This document shows positions 52,400 through 63,759 of a stretch of 64,000 nucleotides of DNA, piece by piece. Position 1 is the first letter of the stretch. Each line of letters begins with the position of its first letter. The DNA comes from Stutzerimonas kunmingensis (lineage in GTDB: Bacteria > Pseudomonadota > Gammaproteobacteria > Pseudomonadales > Pseudomonadaceae). A program made the translations under genes and the position numbers. A model generated the notes under the pieces. That model ran no database searches. It was given only the letters and a program-made list of their open reading frames with translations, and was not told the DNA's origin. Location of the stretch: positions 124,001 to 188,000 of the forward strand of contig NZ_FORS01000007.1 in assembly GCF_900114065.1 (NCBI RefSeq), read 5' to 3'.

Positions 52400-53701
52400 T
52401 TATTGCAAAGTGTGTTGCTCGATGAACTCATCCACCCGCAACCCTTCGCGACTGATCAAGCGATTCAATTCGATTCTTGGCAAGCGAACTTCCAGCAGGC
52501 TGCCACCCTCGTCATCATGCGTTTCCCGCTGCACCGCGCTGAGCTCGAAGAACTGCGCCCGCAGCCGCCCGAGCCGCTGTGGCAGGCACAGCGTCCCGAC
52601 AAACAGATCGTTGCCCAACAGCTCGGCAATGGCCTGGCGCACCAGATCCAGCCCCAATCCATCACGAGCGGACACCCAGACACGCTGCGGCTTGCCATCG
52701 GCGTCGCGCTGAATCTGCGGCTCGATGCCCTCCATCAGGTCAACCTTGTTGTAGACCTCGAGCATCGGCAACTCGTTGGCGCCGATCTCACCGAGCACCG
52801 CCAGCACCTGCTCGATCTGCTGATCACGCTCTGGCTCGTGCGCATCGATGACATGCAAGAGAAGATCGGCGTTGCTGGACTCTTCCAGCGTAGCCCTGAA
52901 GGACTCCACCAACTTGTGTGGCAGATGACGGATGAAACCCACGGTGTCGGCCAGCACCACCGGCCCGACATCATCCAGCTCAAGCCGCCGCAACGTCGGA
53001 TCGAGCGTGGCGAACAGCTGATTGGCCGCGTACACATCCGACTCGGTCAGCGCATTGAACAAGGTGGACTTGCCGGCGTTGGTGTAACCAACCAGCGACA
53101 CGGAGGGTATATCGGCACGACGACGCCCGCGACGGGCCTGCTCGCGCTGACCGCGGACCTTTTCCAGACGCTGCTTGATTTGCCGGATGCGCACACGCAG
53201 CAAGCGGCGGTCGGTTTCCAGCTGGGTTTCACCCGGGCCACGCAGACCGATACCGCCCTTCTGTCGCTCAAGGTGAGTCCAGCCGCGAACCAGGCGCGTA
53301 CTCATGTGCTCAAGCTGGGCCAGTTCGACCTGTAGCTTGCCTTCATGGGTGCGTGCGCGCTGAGCGAAGATATCCAGAATCAGACCGGTACGATCCAGCA
53401 CGCGACATTCGAGCGCTCGCTCGAGGTTGCGCTCCTGGCTAGGCGTCAGGGTGTGATTGAAGATCACCAACTCGGCCTCGCCATCCTTGACGAGGTCATG
53501 CAGCTCCTCGACCTTGCCACTGCCGATCAGGAACTTGGCGGACGGCTGATGCCGGGCGACATTGACGAAGCCAACCGCCTCGGCGCCTGCCGAGCGCGCC
53601 AGCTCCTGGAATTCCTGAGGGTCCTCGCGCGCCGCGGGGTCCTGGCCGTCCAGGTGCACCAGGATAGCCCGCTCACCACCACCGGGACGTTCGAAGAACA
53701 A
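52400..53701 (-). CDS. hflX: HflX, ribosome-associated GTPase
   Basis: HflX is a GTPase that splits stalled ribosomes after heat or antibiotic stress. The 433 residues have the N-terminal HflX domain, a long helical linker, and a G domain with G1 GYTNAGKST near residue 210, G3 DTVGF, and G4 NKVD. The start is TTG (MFFERPGGGERA), preceded by GGTAGG. It follows hfq at 11 bp. Confidence 0.95.
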   Translation of the reverse strand: MFFERPGGGERAILVHLDGQDPAAREDPQEFQELARSAGAEAVGFVNVARHQPSAKFLIGSGKVEELHDLVKDGEAELVIFNHTLTPSQERNLERALECRVLDRTGLILDIFAQRARTHEGKLQVELAQLEHMSTRLVRGWTHLERQKGGIGLRGPGETQLETDRRLLRVRIRQIKQRLEKVRGQREQARRGRRRADIPSVSLVGYTNAGKSTLFNALTESDVYAANQLFATLDPTLRRLELDDVGPVVLADTVGFIRHLPHKLVESFRATLEESSNADLLLHVIDAHEPERDQQIEQVLAVLGEIGANELPMLEVYNKVDLMEGIEPQIQRDADGKPQRVWVSARDGLGLDLVRQAIAELLGNDLFVGTLCLPQRLGRLRAQFFELSAVQRETHDDEGGSLLEVRLPRIELNRLISREGLRVDEFIEQHTLQ

Positions 53702-53712
53702 AGAAACCTACC

Positions 53713-53979
<267 letters not shown>

Positions 53980-54060
53980 TTAGAGGATCTGTTTTCATTA
54001 GTGTTCTAAAAGTACAACCGACGATCCACTTGTCTGAGAATAGACGGTCAATTCGCAGTG

Positions 54061-55032
54061 TCAGCTCAATATGGAGAGCGATTGCAGGTATTTCAATGCG
54101 CGCGGCAGATTGTCGCGGGACAAACTGTCCAGCCAGTGCATCTCCCCCCAGCTTCGCAACCAGGTGAACTGCCGTTTGGCCAGTTGCCGGGTTGCGATGA
54201 TGCCGCGCTCCACCATTTGCTCTCGGGTCGATGATCCGTCCAGATATTCCCAGACCTGACGATAACCAACCGCTCGAATCGACGGCATGCCAAGGTGCAG
54301 ATCACCCCGATTCCTCAGGGCTTCGACCTCTTCGACAAAGCCCTGTTCAACCATGTGCAGGAAACGTCTCTCGATGCGTTCATGCAGGATGTGGCGTTGT
54401 GCGGGGGCGATGCACAGTTGCGCGACAGTATAAGGCAAGACTCCTGAGCCTGGAGCGTCTGCGACGGCTTTTTGCGACCTTTGTCGGGCGCGGTGCTCGC
54501 TCATGGTCAAGCCGCTGACGCGATATACCTCTAGTGCGCGTACCAGCCGCTGCGGATCGTTAGGATGAATGCGCGCTGCCGACTCCGGATCCACCTGGGC
54601 CAGCTGATCGTGCAGCACCTGCAACCCTTGCGTCGCGGCCAGCGCCTCGAGCTCGGCACGTAGCAAAGGGTCAGCTGCCGGCATATCGGCGAGTCCTTCC
54701 TGCAACGCCTTGAAATACAACATGGTGCCGCCAACCAGCAGAGGAATTCGGCCAGCCGCGCTGATCTCGGCCATGGCCGCCAGGGCATCTGCGCTGAACT
54801 CTGCAGCCGAGTAGCTCTCGGCCGGGTCGAGGATGTCCACCAGACGATGGGGAAACTCGGCCAACACCTCAGCCGACGGCTTCGCCGTGCCGATATCCAT
54901 GCCGCGATAGACCAGCGCCGAATCGACACTGATCAGCTCGCAGGGCAGCAAGCGCGCCAGTTCCAACGCAAGATCGGTCTTGCCCGACGCAGTGGGGCCC
55001 ATGAGGAAGATAGCAGGAGGGAGAGCGGACAT
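54061..55032 (-). CDS. miaA: tRNA dimethylallyltransferase MiaA
   Basis: MiaA adds a dimethylallyl group to A37 of tRNAs reading UNN codons. ATG 55032 gives 323 residues with the P-loop [11 protein letters not shown] near residue 12, [16 protein letters not shown], and [11 protein letters not shown]. The open frame continues 49 codons upstream into mutL and is not family-like, but an ATG at 55059 has a weak ribosome site. It overlaps no gene by the chosen start and is followed by hfq. Confidence 0.95.
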   Translation of the reverse strand: MSALPPAIFLMGPTASGKTDLALELARLLPCELISVDSALVYRGMDIGTAKPSAEVLAEFPHRLVDILDPAESYSAAEFSADALAAMAEISAAGRIPLLVGGTMLYFKALQEGLADMPAADPLLRAELEALAATQGLQVLHDQLAQVDPESAARIHPNDPQRLVRALEVYRVSGLTMSEHRARQRSQKAVADAPGSGVLPYTVAQLCIAPAQRHILHERIERRFLHMVEQGFVEEVEALRNRGDLHLGMPSIRAVGYRQVWEYLDGSSTREQMVERGIIATRQLAKRQFTWLRSWGEMHWLDSLSRDNLPRALKYLQSLSILS

Positions 55033-55111
55033 CAGGAAGCTCGACGGTCTTGGCCGCATAGTTTCCGGCGGCAGGCGGTCGGCTGCAAGCACGGCTCGCC
55101 GCCAAGGCTGC

Positions 55112-56989
55112 TCAGCGACCGCGCAGGAACAGCTTGTCCAGTTCGTCCATGCCGAGCTGCGTCCAGGTCGGACGCCCATGATTGCACTGCCCGCTGCGCT
55201 CGGTATGTTCCATATCGCGCAGCAAGGCGTTCATCTCCGGCACCGTCAGCCGCCGGTTGGCGCGCACTGCGCCATGACACGCCATGGTCGCCAGCAGCTC
55301 GTTCAGATGGGCCTGAATACGGTCACTGGTGCCGTACTCAAGCAGATCGGCCAACACGTCGCGGACCAGCCGGGTCGCTTCGGCCTGCTTGAGCAGCGAC
55401 GGGATCTGTCGAATCGCCAAGGTTTCCGGCCCCAGTCGTTGCAGCTCGAAACCCAGCATCTGAAACCATTGCCCGTGCTCTTCGGCGCAGTCGGCTTCAC
55501 GCTGACTCAGCGCAATCGACTCAGGCACCAGCAATGGCTGCCCGCGCAAGCCTTCGCTGGCCATGGCGGTTTTCAGTCGCTCATAGGTGATGCGTTCGTG
55601 AGCGGCGTGCATGTCAACCAACACCATGCCCTGGGCATTTTCGGCGAGGATGTAGACGCCCTTGAGCTGCGCCAGCGCATACCCCAGCGGCGGCACGTCA
55701 TCCTGACTCGCCGGCAGTGCCGCGGGACCGCTTTCGGGCAACGGCGTGAAGAACTCGCGATAAGCACCCTGAGCTTCGGCGGTATAGCCGGCCGAAGCTG
55801 GCCGTGGCGCCTGATAACCGGCCCCTGCGCCGCGCCAGGACGACGTATCACCCTGGGGCCGCTCAAGCACGCTGGCCGCCAGACTCATTTCGTTCTGCCC
55901 GGCGAACTCGCCAGCGGCCAGTCCGGAAACCTGCGTCATCGGCGTGACGCTGGCCGGTGCCGCGAGCTGATCTTCCGGCCGCACATCCCCCAGCGCGCGA
56001 TGCAGCGTGCCGTAAAGGAAGTCATGCACCATGCGGCTGTCGCGGAAGCGCACTTCATGCTTGGTCGGGTGCACGTTGACGTCCACCACCGCCGGGTCGA
56101 CATCGAGGAACAGCACAAACGTCGGGTGCCGGCCATTGAACAGCACATCGCGATAGACCTGGCGTACCGCATGGGCCACCAGCTTGTCGCGAACCATGCG
56201 CCCGTTGACGTAGAAATACTGCAGATCCGCCTGACTGCGCGAGAAGGTCGGCAGCCCGACCCAGCCCCACAGTCGCAAGCCGTTACGCTCGATCTCGATG
56301 GGCAGCGCCTGCTCGAGGAACGCCGGCCCGCATACCGAAGCGACACGACGCGCGCGCGCCGCATCGTCTTCGGCCTGGTGCAGCGCCAGCACGACCTTGC
56401 CGTTGTGGCGCAGATGGAAGGCCACGTCGAAACGCGCCAGCGCCAGGCGCTTGATGACTTCCTGAAGGTGATCGAATTCGGTCTTCTCGGTGCGCAGAAA
56501 CTTGCGTCGCGCCGGCGTGTTGAAGAACAGATCGCGCACCTCCACCGAGGTGCCCACTGGATGCGCCGCGGGCTGCACCCGCGCTTCCATTTCACGCCCC
56601 TCGGTCTCCACCTGCCAGGCCTCGCTGGCATCGGCGGTGCGTGAAGTCATGGTCAGACGCGAGACGGAACTGATCGAAGCCAGCGCTTCGCCCCGAAAAC
56701 CCAGACTCATGACCCGTTCGAGGTCTTCCAGATCACGAATCTTGCTGGTGGCGTGACGCGCCAGGGCCAGCGGCAGATCGTCCGGCGGAATGCCGCAGCC
56801 GTCGTCGCGCACTCGCAGCAGCTTGACCCCGCCCTGCTCGATGTCCACATCGATGCGGCGCGCGCCCGAATCCAGACTGTTTTCCAGCAGCTCCTTGATC
56901 ACCGAGGCCGGGCGCTCCACCACCTCGCCGGCGGCAATCTGGTTCGCCAGCCGCGGACTTAGCAGCTGGATGCGCGGCACCTCGCTCAT
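55112..56989 (-). CDS. mutL: DNA mismatch repair protein MutL
   Basis: MutL is an ATPase linking MutS to downstream repair steps. The 625 residues have the N-terminal GHKL ATPase (about 1-330) with RDDGCGIP and [12 protein letters not shown], a Pro/Ala-rich linker, and the C-terminal dimer domain. The C-terminal [12 protein letters not shown] segment (Asp459) matches the DQHA(X)2E(X)4E endonuclease motif, so it is likely a nicking MutL, consistent with the lack of MutH in pseudomonads. The start overlaps the amiB stop by 4 bp. Confidence 0.97.
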   Translation of the reverse strand: MSEVPRIQLLSPRLANQIAAGEVVERPASVIKELLENSLDSGARRIDVDIEQGGVKLLRVRDDGCGIPPDDLPLALARHATSKIRDLEDLERVMSLGFRGEALASISSVSRLTMTSRTADASEAWQVETEGREMEARVQPAAHPVGTSVEVRDLFFNTPARRKFLRTEKTEFDHLQEVIKRLALARFDVAFHLRHNGKVVLALHQAEDDAARARRVASVCGPAFLEQALPIEIERNGLRLWGWVGLPTFSRSQADLQYFYVNGRMVRDKLVAHAVRQVYRDVLFNGRHPTFVLFLDVDPAVVDVNVHPTKHEVRFRDSRMVHDFLYGTLHRALGDVRPEDQLAAPASVTPMTQVSGLAAGEFAGQNEMSLAASVLERPQGDTSSWRGAGAGYQAPRPASAGYTAEAQGAYREFFTPLPESGPAALPASQDDVPPLGYALAQLKGVYILAENAQGMVLVDMHAAHERITYERLKTAMASEGLRGQPLLVPESIALSQREADCAEEHGQWFQMLGFELQRLGPETLAIRQIPSLLKQAEATRLVRDVLADLLEYGTSDRIQAHLNELLATMACHGAVRANRRLTVPEMNALLRDMEHTERSGQCNHGRPTWTQLGMDELDKLFLRGR

Positions 56990-58422
56990 GGCTGCGAGGC
57001 CAGCGTGGTGGCGGGAATGTTCAGCGTCTGGCCGATCTTGATCACATCATTGCGCAGATTGTTGGCGCTGCGCAGGGAAGTCAGGCTTACCTGATAGCGC
57101 TGGGCGAGCAATGCCAGGCTCTCGCCGGAACGTACGATGTGCTCGCGCGGCGCACTGGCGATCTTGCCGGAATCCCGCAACCAGGCCACATAGGTTCCAG
57201 GCGGCGGATTCTCATGAAAGAACTGCCTTACGCCACTGTGGATCGAGCGCGCCAGCGACTGCTGGTGGCTCGCCGTCTGCAGCTTCTTGGCCTCGGACGG
57301 GTTCGAGATGAAGCCGGTCTCCACCAGAATCGACGGAATATCCGGCGACTTCAGCACCATGAAGCCCGCCTGCTCGACCCGCCGCTTGTGCAGCGGGGTG
57401 ATGCGCCCCATGTTGCTCAATACTTTCTGCCCGACATTCAGGCTCGATGACAACGAGGCGGTCATCGACAGATCCAGCAGCACACCTGCAAGCATCTGGT
57501 CCTTGTCGCCGAGGCTGACGTTGCCGGCACCGCCAATCAGGTCGGAACGGTTCTCGCTGTCGGCCAGCCAGCGCGCGGTTTCCGAGGTGGCGCCGCGGTC
57601 GGACAGGGCGAACACTGAGGCACCGTAGGCCGCCGAACGCGGCGCGGCATCGGCATGGATCGAGACGAACAGATCGGCGCCCTTCTTGCGCGCGATCTCG
57701 GTACGTTTGCGCAGCGGGATGAAGTAGTCGCCGGTGCGTACCAGCTCGGCTCGAAAACCCTTGTCGGCGTTGATCTGCCGTTGCAGTTCCTTGGAAATCT
57801 GCAGCACCACGTGTTTCTCGTAGATCTTGCCGGGGCCAATCGCGCCGGGGTCTTCGCCACCATGACCGGCGTCGATGGCGATCACGATGTCGCGTTTGCT
57901 GCTCGCGGTAGCCGGCAGCTTCACCGCTGGCAGGGTCGGGGAAACCGGCGCGGCGGGCGTCGCCGGGGTAGCGGTGGCTGGTGGTTGGGTCGCGGCGCGC
58001 GCGGCTGTCGCCTGATCGAAGAGGTCGACCACCAGGCGATGACCGTATTGTTGATTGGGCGCCAGACTGAAGCTCTTCGGCGCTACCGGCGCATGCAGAT
58101 CGACGACCACGCGAAGTGTGTCGGCATCGTGCTGGCCGGCGCGCAGAGAGGCGACCGGCGTGTTCTTCAACGGAAGCTTGTCGAGCTCAGCCTTGAGCGT
58201 CGCGCCGGTCACGTCGATGACCAGCCGATCGGGCGCGGTAAGGGTAAATATCTTGTGTTCGACCGGGCCGGATAGATCGAACACCAGGCGGGTGTTGTCC
58301 GGCGCACGCCACAGACGCACGCTCTGCACATCGCTGGCGGCATGAAGGTCGGTTGCCATCAGCAACAGCACCAGTCCACCAATCAGGGTGCGAATGCGCA
58401 TACCCAAACCCATGTTATTCAT
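56986..58422 (-). CDS. amiB: N-acetylmuramoyl-L-alanine amidase AmiB/AmiC
   Basis: A periplasmic zinc amidase that splits the septal cell wall. The 478 residues have a signal peptide (about 1-31), an AMIN domain (about 36-140), a Pro/Ala/Thr linker, an Amidase_3 domain with [13 protein letters not shown] and ETGFISN, and a C-terminal LysM domain (about 430-475). ATG 58422 overlaps the tsaE stop by 4 bp (ATGA), and the stop overlaps the mutL start. Position between tsaE and mutL is the classic amiB locus. Confidence 0.94.
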   Translation of the reverse strand: MNNMGLGMRIRTLIGGLVLLLMATDLHAASDVQSVRLWRAPDNTRLVFDLSGPVEHKIFTLTAPDRLVIDVTGATLKAELDKLPLKNTPVASLRAGQHDADTLRVVVDLHAPVAPKSFSLAPNQQYGHRLVVDLFDQATAARAATQPPATATPATPAAPVSPTLPAVKLPATASSKRDIVIAIDAGHGGEDPGAIGPGKIYEKHVVLQISKELQRQINADKGFRAELVRTGDYFIPLRKRTEIARKKGADLFVSIHADAAPRSAAYGASVFALSDRGATSETARWLADSENRSDLIGGAGNVSLGDKDQMLAGVLLDLSMTASLSSSLNVGQKVLSNMGRITPLHKRRVEQAGFMVLKSPDIPSILVETGFISNPSEAKKLQTASHQQSLARSIHSGVRQFFHENPPPGTYVAWLRDSGKIASAPREHIVRSGESLALLAQRYQVSLTSLRSANNLRNDVIKIGQTLNIPATTLASQP

Positions 58423-58889
58423 AGCTCTCCGTCGGTCAGGGCGACACACCAGGCTTCACCCCGCGCGGTGTGGGGCGACAGGCGCAGCGTACGGCCGGCC
58501 TCATGCGGTGCAATGGTAATGTCCATGTCGGCCTTTGGCAAAATGCCGGCCCCGCGCTCCGGCCATTCGATCAGGCACAGCGCATTGCCTTCGAAATAGT
58601 CGCGGATGCCGAGGAACTCCAGTTCTTCCGGATCGACCAGACGATACAGGTCGAAGTGGTAAACCTGCACATCGCCCAACTCGTAGGGTTCGACCAATGT
58701 GAAGGTCGGACTCTTGACCTTGCCCGCATGACCGAAGCCGCGAATCAGGCCGCGCGACAACGTGGTCTTGCCCGCACCCAGGTCGCCATGCAGATAGATG
58801 ACGCCACGACCGCCGGTCGCCTGAGCGATGCGTGCGCCCAGCGCGAGCATGGCAGCCTCGTCCGCGGCATACAGATTCACTTCCGGCAT
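58419..58889 (-). CDS. tsaE: TsaE, ATPase of tRNA t6A synthesis
   Basis: TsaE is the P-loop ATPase of the TsaB-TsaD-TsaE complex that makes t6A37 in ANN-reading tRNAs. The 156 residues have Walker [15 protein letters not shown] near residue 35, a Thr-rich switch ([11 protein letters not shown]), and [14 protein letters not shown]. It overlaps the nnrD 3' end by 13 bp and the amiB start by 4 bp. Confidence 0.96.
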   Translation of the reverse strand: MPEVNLYAADEAAMLALGARIAQATGGRGVIYLHGDLGAGKTTLSRGLIRGFGHAGKVKSPTFTLVEPYELGDVQVYHFDLYRLVDPEELEFLGIRDYFEGNALCLIEWPERGAGILPKADMDITIAPHEAGRTLRLSPHTARGEAWCVALTDGEL

Positions 58890-60367
58890 GGCGACTGCTC
58901 CTCGAGCAACTGACGAATCACGGAAATTAGATCGCTGGCGGCGAGTCCGCGCCCCTGCTCACCCAAGCGCTCGCCAGCGGAGGCGTGTAACCACGCCCCC
59001 AGGCAGGCCGCGTCGAATGGCGTCAGGTCTTGCGCCAGCAACGCACCGATCACGCCGGCCAACACGTCGCCCAAACCGGCACTGGCCATCGCCGGATGGC
59101 CGCGATCACACAGCGCCAGCCGACCATCCGCGGCGGCGATCAGCGTACCGGCGCCTTTGAGCAGTGCCACGCAGGCGTAGCGATGGGCCAGCGCACGCGC
59201 CGCAGCGGGGCGATCAGCCTGGATTTCAGCTACCGAGCACCGCAGCAGCCGCGCAGCCTCGCCCGGGTGCGGGGTGATCACGCTCGCTGCCGGCAATTCG
59301 ATGCCGCCAGCCGCCAGCAGGTTCAGCGCATCGGCGTCCCACACCTGCGGCAACTCATGTTGCGCCGCCAGCGACAGCAGGCTGCGTCCCCAGGGCGCCT
59401 GCCCCAGGCCCGGGCCGACCACCAGCACATCGGCGCGCTCGACCAGCGCGGTCAGGCTATAGGTCGACTCGACGCCACTGCACATGATTTCCGGGCGTCG
59501 TACCAGCGCAGCGGTGACATGTTCCGGACGAGTCGCCAGCGTCACCATGCCCGCGCCGCAGCGCAACGCCGCCTCGGCGCTGAGCAGCGCGGCGCCGCCG
59601 GTCCCCAGATCGCCGCCAATGACCAGCACCTGACCGAAGCTGCCCTTGTGCGCCACCGGCGAGCGCGGCGCGACAGGCACCAACGTTGACTGATCCAGGC
59701 GTACAGCGTCGCCTGCGACCTGACTGACGATCTGCGGATCGGCCTGCAGATCATCGAATACCAACGTGCCGACGCGATCCGGGCCGTCCGCGGTGAACAG
59801 CCCGAGCTTGAGTCCGATGAAGGTCACACTGAGATCGGCACGCACCGCTTGACCCAGCACCCGCCCGCTGTTGGCGCAAAGCCCGGACGGCAGATCGATG
59901 GCCAGCACCGGTAGCGCACTGGCATTGATCGCCTCGATCGCTGCGACATATGGCTCGCGCACGTCACCGGCAATGCCGGTGCCCAGTAGCGCATCCACCA
60001 GCACGCCCTGCAACATCGCCTCGGCATGCCAGGGCTCGACGACCACACCGCTCGCCCGTGCCTCGGCCAGGGCCTGCGCGGCATCGCCCTGCAAAGCTTG
60101 CGGATCGCCCACCGCCAGCACCCGCACCTGCCAGCCGGCGCGTTGCGCCAGCGCCGCGACCAGATAGCCATCGCCGGCGTTATTGCCACGTCCGGCCAGC
60201 ACGGTGACCGCACCTGCATCCGGCCAGCGCCGGCGCAACGCACGCCAGGCGGCATGGGCGGCACGCTGCATCAATTCGAAACCGGGAGTGCCGGCGGCAA
60301 TCAGGCGCGCATCGAGTTCGCGCACCTGGGCGGCGGTATACAGAGCGACGGGCAGGGAATCGGTCAT
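58877..60367 (-). CDS. nnrD: Bifunctional NAD(P)HX epimerase/dehydratase
   Basis: This enzyme repairs hydrated NADH and NADPH. The 496 residues from ATG 60367 have the N-terminal epimerase (YjeF_N, about 1-215) with [10 protein letters not shown], and the C-terminal ADP-dependent dehydratase (about 225-490) with [24 protein letters not shown] and [10 protein letters not shown]. The last is a slight variant of the usual GTGDVL motif. ATG 60382 is an alternative start adding 5 residues. It is divergent from queG and leads the superoperon. Confidence 0.94.
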   Translation of the reverse strand: MTDSLPVALYTAAQVRELDARLIAAGTPGFELMQRAAHAAWRALRRRWPDAGAVTVLAGRGNNAGDGYLVAALAQRAGWQVRVLAVGDPQALQGDAAQALAEARASGVVVEPWHAEAMLQGVLVDALLGTGIAGDVREPYVAAIEAINASALPVLAIDLPSGLCANSGRVLGQAVRADLSVTFIGLKLGLFTADGPDRVGTLVFDDLQADPQIVSQVAGDAVRLDQSTLVPVAPRSPVAHKGSFGQVLVIGGDLGTGGAALLSAEAALRCGAGMVTLATRPEHVTAALVRRPEIMCSGVESTYSLTALVERADVLVVGPGLGQAPWGRSLLSLAAQHELPQVWDADALNLLAAGGIELPAASVITPHPGEAARLLRCSVAEIQADRPAAARALAHRYACVALLKGAGTLIAAADGRLALCDRGHPAMASAGLGDVLAGVIGALLAQDLTPFDAACLGAWLHASAGERLGEQGRGLAASDLISVIRQLLEEQSPCRK

Positions 60368-60436
60368 CGGAGCAGGGATCATCGCGGCGGAATGTCTGGC
60401 AGAATTATACGCACCCGCCTGTCGTGCCGCTCTCCA

Positions 60437-61510
60437 ATGTCCAGCCTCTCTCTCGACCCCGCCGCCCTCGCCCAATCCATCAAGGAATGGGGGCGTGAGC
60501 TCGGCTTCCAGCAGGTGGGGATCACCGATGTCGACCTCGGCGAGCACGAAGCGCATCTGGAGGCCTGGCTGGCAGCCGGGTATCAAGGCGAGATGGACTA
60601 CATGGCCGCCCACGGCAGCAAGCGTTCGCGGCCGGACGAACTGGTACCGGGCACCCTCAGGGTGATCTCCCTGCGCATGGACTACCTGCCCGGCGACACG
60701 CGCATGACGCAGCAGCTCGCGAGTCCGGAGAAGGCCTATGTGTCACGCTATGCGCTGGGCCGCGACTACCACAAGCTGATCCGCAAACGCATCCAGCAGC
60801 TCGCCGAGCGCATTCAGCAGATGGTCGGCCCGTTCGGCTTTCGCGCCTTCGTCGACAGCGCGCCAGTGCTGGAGAAGGCCGCCGGGCAGCAGGCCGGCCT
60901 CGGCTGGATCGGCAAGAACACCCTGCTGCTCAATCGCAAGGCCGGCAGCTGGTTCTTTCTCGGCGAGTTGTTCGTTGATATCGCGTTGCCGGTCGACGAA
61001 CCAGCGACCCGCGATCATTGCGGCAGCTGCCACGCCTGCCTGGACGTCTGCCCCACCGATGCCTTCGTCGGCGAACGGCTACTCGATGCGCGACGCTGCA
61101 TTTCCTATCTCACCATCGAGCTGAAAGGCGCGATCCCCATCGAGCTGCGCGACAAGATCGGCAACCGCGTATTCGGCTGCGACGATTGCCAGATCGTCTG
61201 CCCGTGGAACCGATTCGCCCGCCCCACCGAGCAGAGTGACTTTCAACCACGCCATAGCCTGGACAACGCCGAGCTGGCGACCCTGTTCCGCTGGACGGAA
61301 GAGGAGTTTCTCAGCCGCACCGAGGGTTCGCCGCTACGCCGCGCCGGTTACCAGCGCTGGCTGCGCAACCTGGCGGTCGGCCTGGGCAACGCGCCGTCAA
61401 GCATCCCGGTGCTGGAAGCGCTCCAGGCGCGCCGCGACGACCCCTCGGAGCTGGTACGCGAGCATGTCGAGTGGGCGCTGGCGCAACATGCCCAGCGCCA
61501 GGCCGACTGA
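60437..61510 (+). CDS. queG: Epoxyqueuosine reductase QueG
   Basis: QueG makes the last reduction in queuosine synthesis on tRNA, using cobalamin and two [4Fe-4S] clusters. ATG 60437 gives 357 residues. The ferredoxin-like cluster motifs CGSCHACLDVCP and CDDCQIVCPWN are intact, as are the cobalamin-domain segments such as DSAPVLEK and GLGWIGKNT. It is divergent from nnrD by 69 bp and convergent with the FtsH-like gene at a distance of 21 bp. Confidence 0.97.
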   Translation: MSSLSLDPAALAQSIKEWGRELGFQQVGITDVDLGEHEAHLEAWLAAGYQGEMDYMAAHGSKRSRPDELVPGTLRVISLRMDYLPGDTRMTQQLASPEKAYVSRYALGRDYHKLIRKRIQQLAERIQQMVGPFGFRAFVDSAPVLEKAAGQQAGLGWIGKNTLLLNRKAGSWFFLGELFVDIALPVDEPATRDHCGSCHACLDVCPTDAFVGERLLDARRCISYLTIELKGAIPIELRDKIGNRVFGCDDCQIVCPWNRFARPTEQSDFQPRHSLDNAELATLFRWTEEEFLSRTEGSPLRRAGYQRWLRNLAVGLGNAPSSIPVLEALQARRDDPSELVREHVEWALAQHAQRQAD

Positions 61511-61531
61511 CTCGCCAGCCCTGACGCCGCA

Positions 61532-63379
61532 TCAGGCCTGAGGGGGTGCCTGTACCAGGTCGCTGGCTGGAGCGGCGCTGAGCTCACGCAGCTCATCGGC
61601 ATCCAGCGTCTCCTGCTGCAGCAAACGACGCGCGCAGCGCTCAAGCAGTTCATGCCGCTCCTCGAGCAACCCCAGGCTGCGTTGGAATGCAGACTGCACC
61701 AGCTCCTGCACTTCCTCATCAATCGCCGTGGCGGTGCTCTCGGCATAATCATGTTGCGGCTTGAGGCCGAGCATCGCCTCGTTGCCAAGGAACGAGTTCG
61801 GCTCACGCTCCAGCGCCAGATGCCCGAGACGCTTGGACATGCCGTAACGGGTGACCATGGCCCGGGCGATATCGGTGACCTTGGCCAGATCGTCCGCGGC
61901 GCCGGTGGACAGATGGGCGAACACCAGCCATTCCGCCGCGCGCCCGCCGAGCAGCACGGCCATCTTGTTTTCCAGCTCCTCGCGGGTCATCAGGAAGCGA
62001 TCCTCGATGGGCCGCTGGATGGTGTAGCCCAGTGCGCCCATGCCGCGCGGGATGATCGACACCTTGTGCACCGGATCGACCCCCGGCAGAGCCATGGCCA
62101 CCAGGGCATGGCCCATCTCGTGATAGGCGACGATCTCCCGTTCGCGCGGGTTGAGCAGGCGATTGCGCTTCTCCAGGCCGGCGATGATGCGTTCGATAGC
62201 CGCAGTGAAATCTTCCATCGCCACCGCATCGGCATTGCGCCGGGTCGCCAGCAGCGTCGCTTCGTTGACCAGGTTGGCCAGGTCGGCACCGGTAAAGCCC
62301 GGCGTCAGCGCGGCGATGGCCTGCGGGTCGACATCGATACCCAGCCGCGATTTCTTCAGATGCACATTGAGAATCTGTACCCGCCCAACCTTGTCCGGCC
62401 GATCGACCAGCACCTGACGGTCGAAACGGCCGGCACGCAGCAGCGCCGGGTCGAGGATTTCCGGGCGGTTGGTGGCTGCCAGCAGGACCAGCCCGCTGGA
62501 GGTATCGAAGCCGTCCATTTCCACCAGCAGCTGGTTGAGCGTCTGCTCCTTCTCGTCATGCCCGCCGGACAGCGGCCCGGCACCGCGGGCGCGACCGAGG
62601 GCATCCAGTTCGTCGATGAAGATGATCGCTGGCGCCTGGGCCCGCGCCTGTTCGAAGAGATCGCGCACCCGCGCGGCACCGACGCCGACGAACATCTCGA
62701 CGAACTCGGAACCGGAAATGGAGAAGAACGGCACCTTCGCCTCGCCAGCAACGGCGCGCGCCAGCAACGTTTTGCCGGTGCCGGGTGGACCGACCAGCAG
62801 CACGCCCTTGGGCATGCGTCCGCCTAGGCGGCCATAGGTTTGCGGATCGCGGAGAAACTCGATGATTTCCTTGAGCTCGTCCTTGGCCTCGTCGACGCCA
62901 GCGACATCGGCGAAGCTCACCTTCATGTCGGTCTCGACATAGACACGCGCCTTGCTCTTGCCGATCTGCATCATGCCGCCGCCGCCCAGGCCGCTGCCGA
63001 TGCGCTTGAGCAGGAACAGCCAGATGCCGAAGAAGAGCATGGCCGGCACGATCCACGACAGCAGGTCACGCACCAGCGTGCTTTCCACCTTGCCGGTGTA
63101 GCGCACCGGGTACTGCTGCAGATGCTCGGCCAACTGCGGTTCGACGCGGTTGCTGATGAAACGTCGCTGACCGCTGGCCAAGGGCTCCTTGAGCAAGCCC
63201 TCGATGCGCCGCTCGGTGATCGCCAGCTCTTCGACGCGGCCCTCCTTGAGGTGCTGCTCGAACTCGCTGTAGGGGATGGTCGCCACCTCCTGCTGGATCG
63301 ACAGCAGGTACTGCAGGCCGAGGAACACCAGAATGGCAATCATCCAGTAATTCATGTGGAACTGAGTTCGGTCTTTCAC
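61532..63379 (-). CDS. Second-type FtsH-like AAA zinc metalloprotease
   Basis: A 615-residue membrane protease. Residues about 11-26 and 108-124 form two transmembrane helices around a short periplasmic domain. The AAA domain has Walker A GPPGTGKT (197-204), IIFIDELDA, and an SRH region. The zinc site HEMGH (420-424) has Met where canonical FtsH has Ala. The start is GTG with AAGGAGA 8 bases upstream. The sequence differs strongly from the ftsH usually found beside folP in pseudomonads, so this is a paralogue. It sits downstream of a YceK-type lipoprotein gene and ubiX. Confidence 0.9.
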   Translation of the reverse strand: MKDRTQFHMNYWMIAILVFLGLQYLLSIQQEVATIPYSEFEQHLKEGRVEELAITERRIEGLLKEPLASGQRRFISNRVEPQLAEHLQQYPVRYTGKVESTLVRDLLSWIVPAMLFFGIWLFLLKRIGSGLGGGGMMQIGKSKARVYVETDMKVSFADVAGVDEAKDELKEIIEFLRDPQTYGRLGGRMPKGVLLVGPPGTGKTLLARAVAGEAKVPFFSISGSEFVEMFVGVGAARVRDLFEQARAQAPAIIFIDELDALGRARGAGPLSGGHDEKEQTLNQLLVEMDGFDTSSGLVLLAATNRPEILDPALLRAGRFDRQVLVDRPDKVGRVQILNVHLKKSRLGIDVDPQAIAALTPGFTGADLANLVNEATLLATRRNADAVAMEDFTAAIERIIAGLEKRNRLLNPREREIVAYHEMGHALVAMALPGVDPVHKVSIIPRGMGALGYTIQRPIEDRFLMTREELENKMAVLLGGRAAEWLVFAHLSTGAADDLAKVTDIARAMVTRYGMSKRLGHLALEREPNSFLGNEAMLGLKPQHDYAESTATAIDEEVQELVQSAFQRSLGLLEERHELLERCARRLLQQETLDADELRELSAAPASDLVQAPPQA

Positions 63380-63467
63380 ACCTGTTCTCCTTGTGCCGCA
63401 GACGGGGAAATTATGCCTGCTGCACGGGAGGCCAGCCTGAACCCAGATCAGTAATAAGGCGCGCCGC

Positions 63468-63758
63468 TCAAAGACCGCCGCGCACGCCGAGGCCGACACC
63501 CAGCTCCGCCGCCACGGCGAAGGGCAACAGCAGCGTATCCACCAGGGCGCTGGCGGGCAGATCCAGCGCGGGATATTTCGGCGGCATGGCACCGAAACGA
63601 TCCATCGGGCAGCAACCGCCGTTGAGGCTGTACCAGTCCAGGCGTGTGCCGGAATAGATGATCGGTGCGCCGGGCTTGGCGGCATCCAGCGTGCGCACGC
63701 TGGCACAGCCGCCGAGCAGACTCAGCGTCATCAGCACCAGCAGCGCGCGGCCGATCAT
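63468..63758 (-). CDS. YceK/YidQ family lipoprotein
   Basis: A 96-residue lipoprotein with a signal peptide and a lipobox-like LLGGC (Cys near residue 18), followed by ASVRTLD. The mature part has a [15 protein letters not shown] segment and a hydrophobic C-terminus typical of the YceK/YidQ family. ATG 63758 begins one base after the ubiX stop; an in-frame GTG at 63770 would overlap ubiX by 11 bp. It lies 88 bp upstream of the FtsH-like gene. Function unknown. Confidence 0.85.
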   Translation of the reverse strand: MIGRALLVLMTLSLLGGCASVRTLDAAKPGAPIIYSGTRLDWYSLNGGCCPMDRFGAMPPKYPALDLPASALVDTLLLPFAVAAELGVGLGVRGGL

Positions 63759-63759
63759 C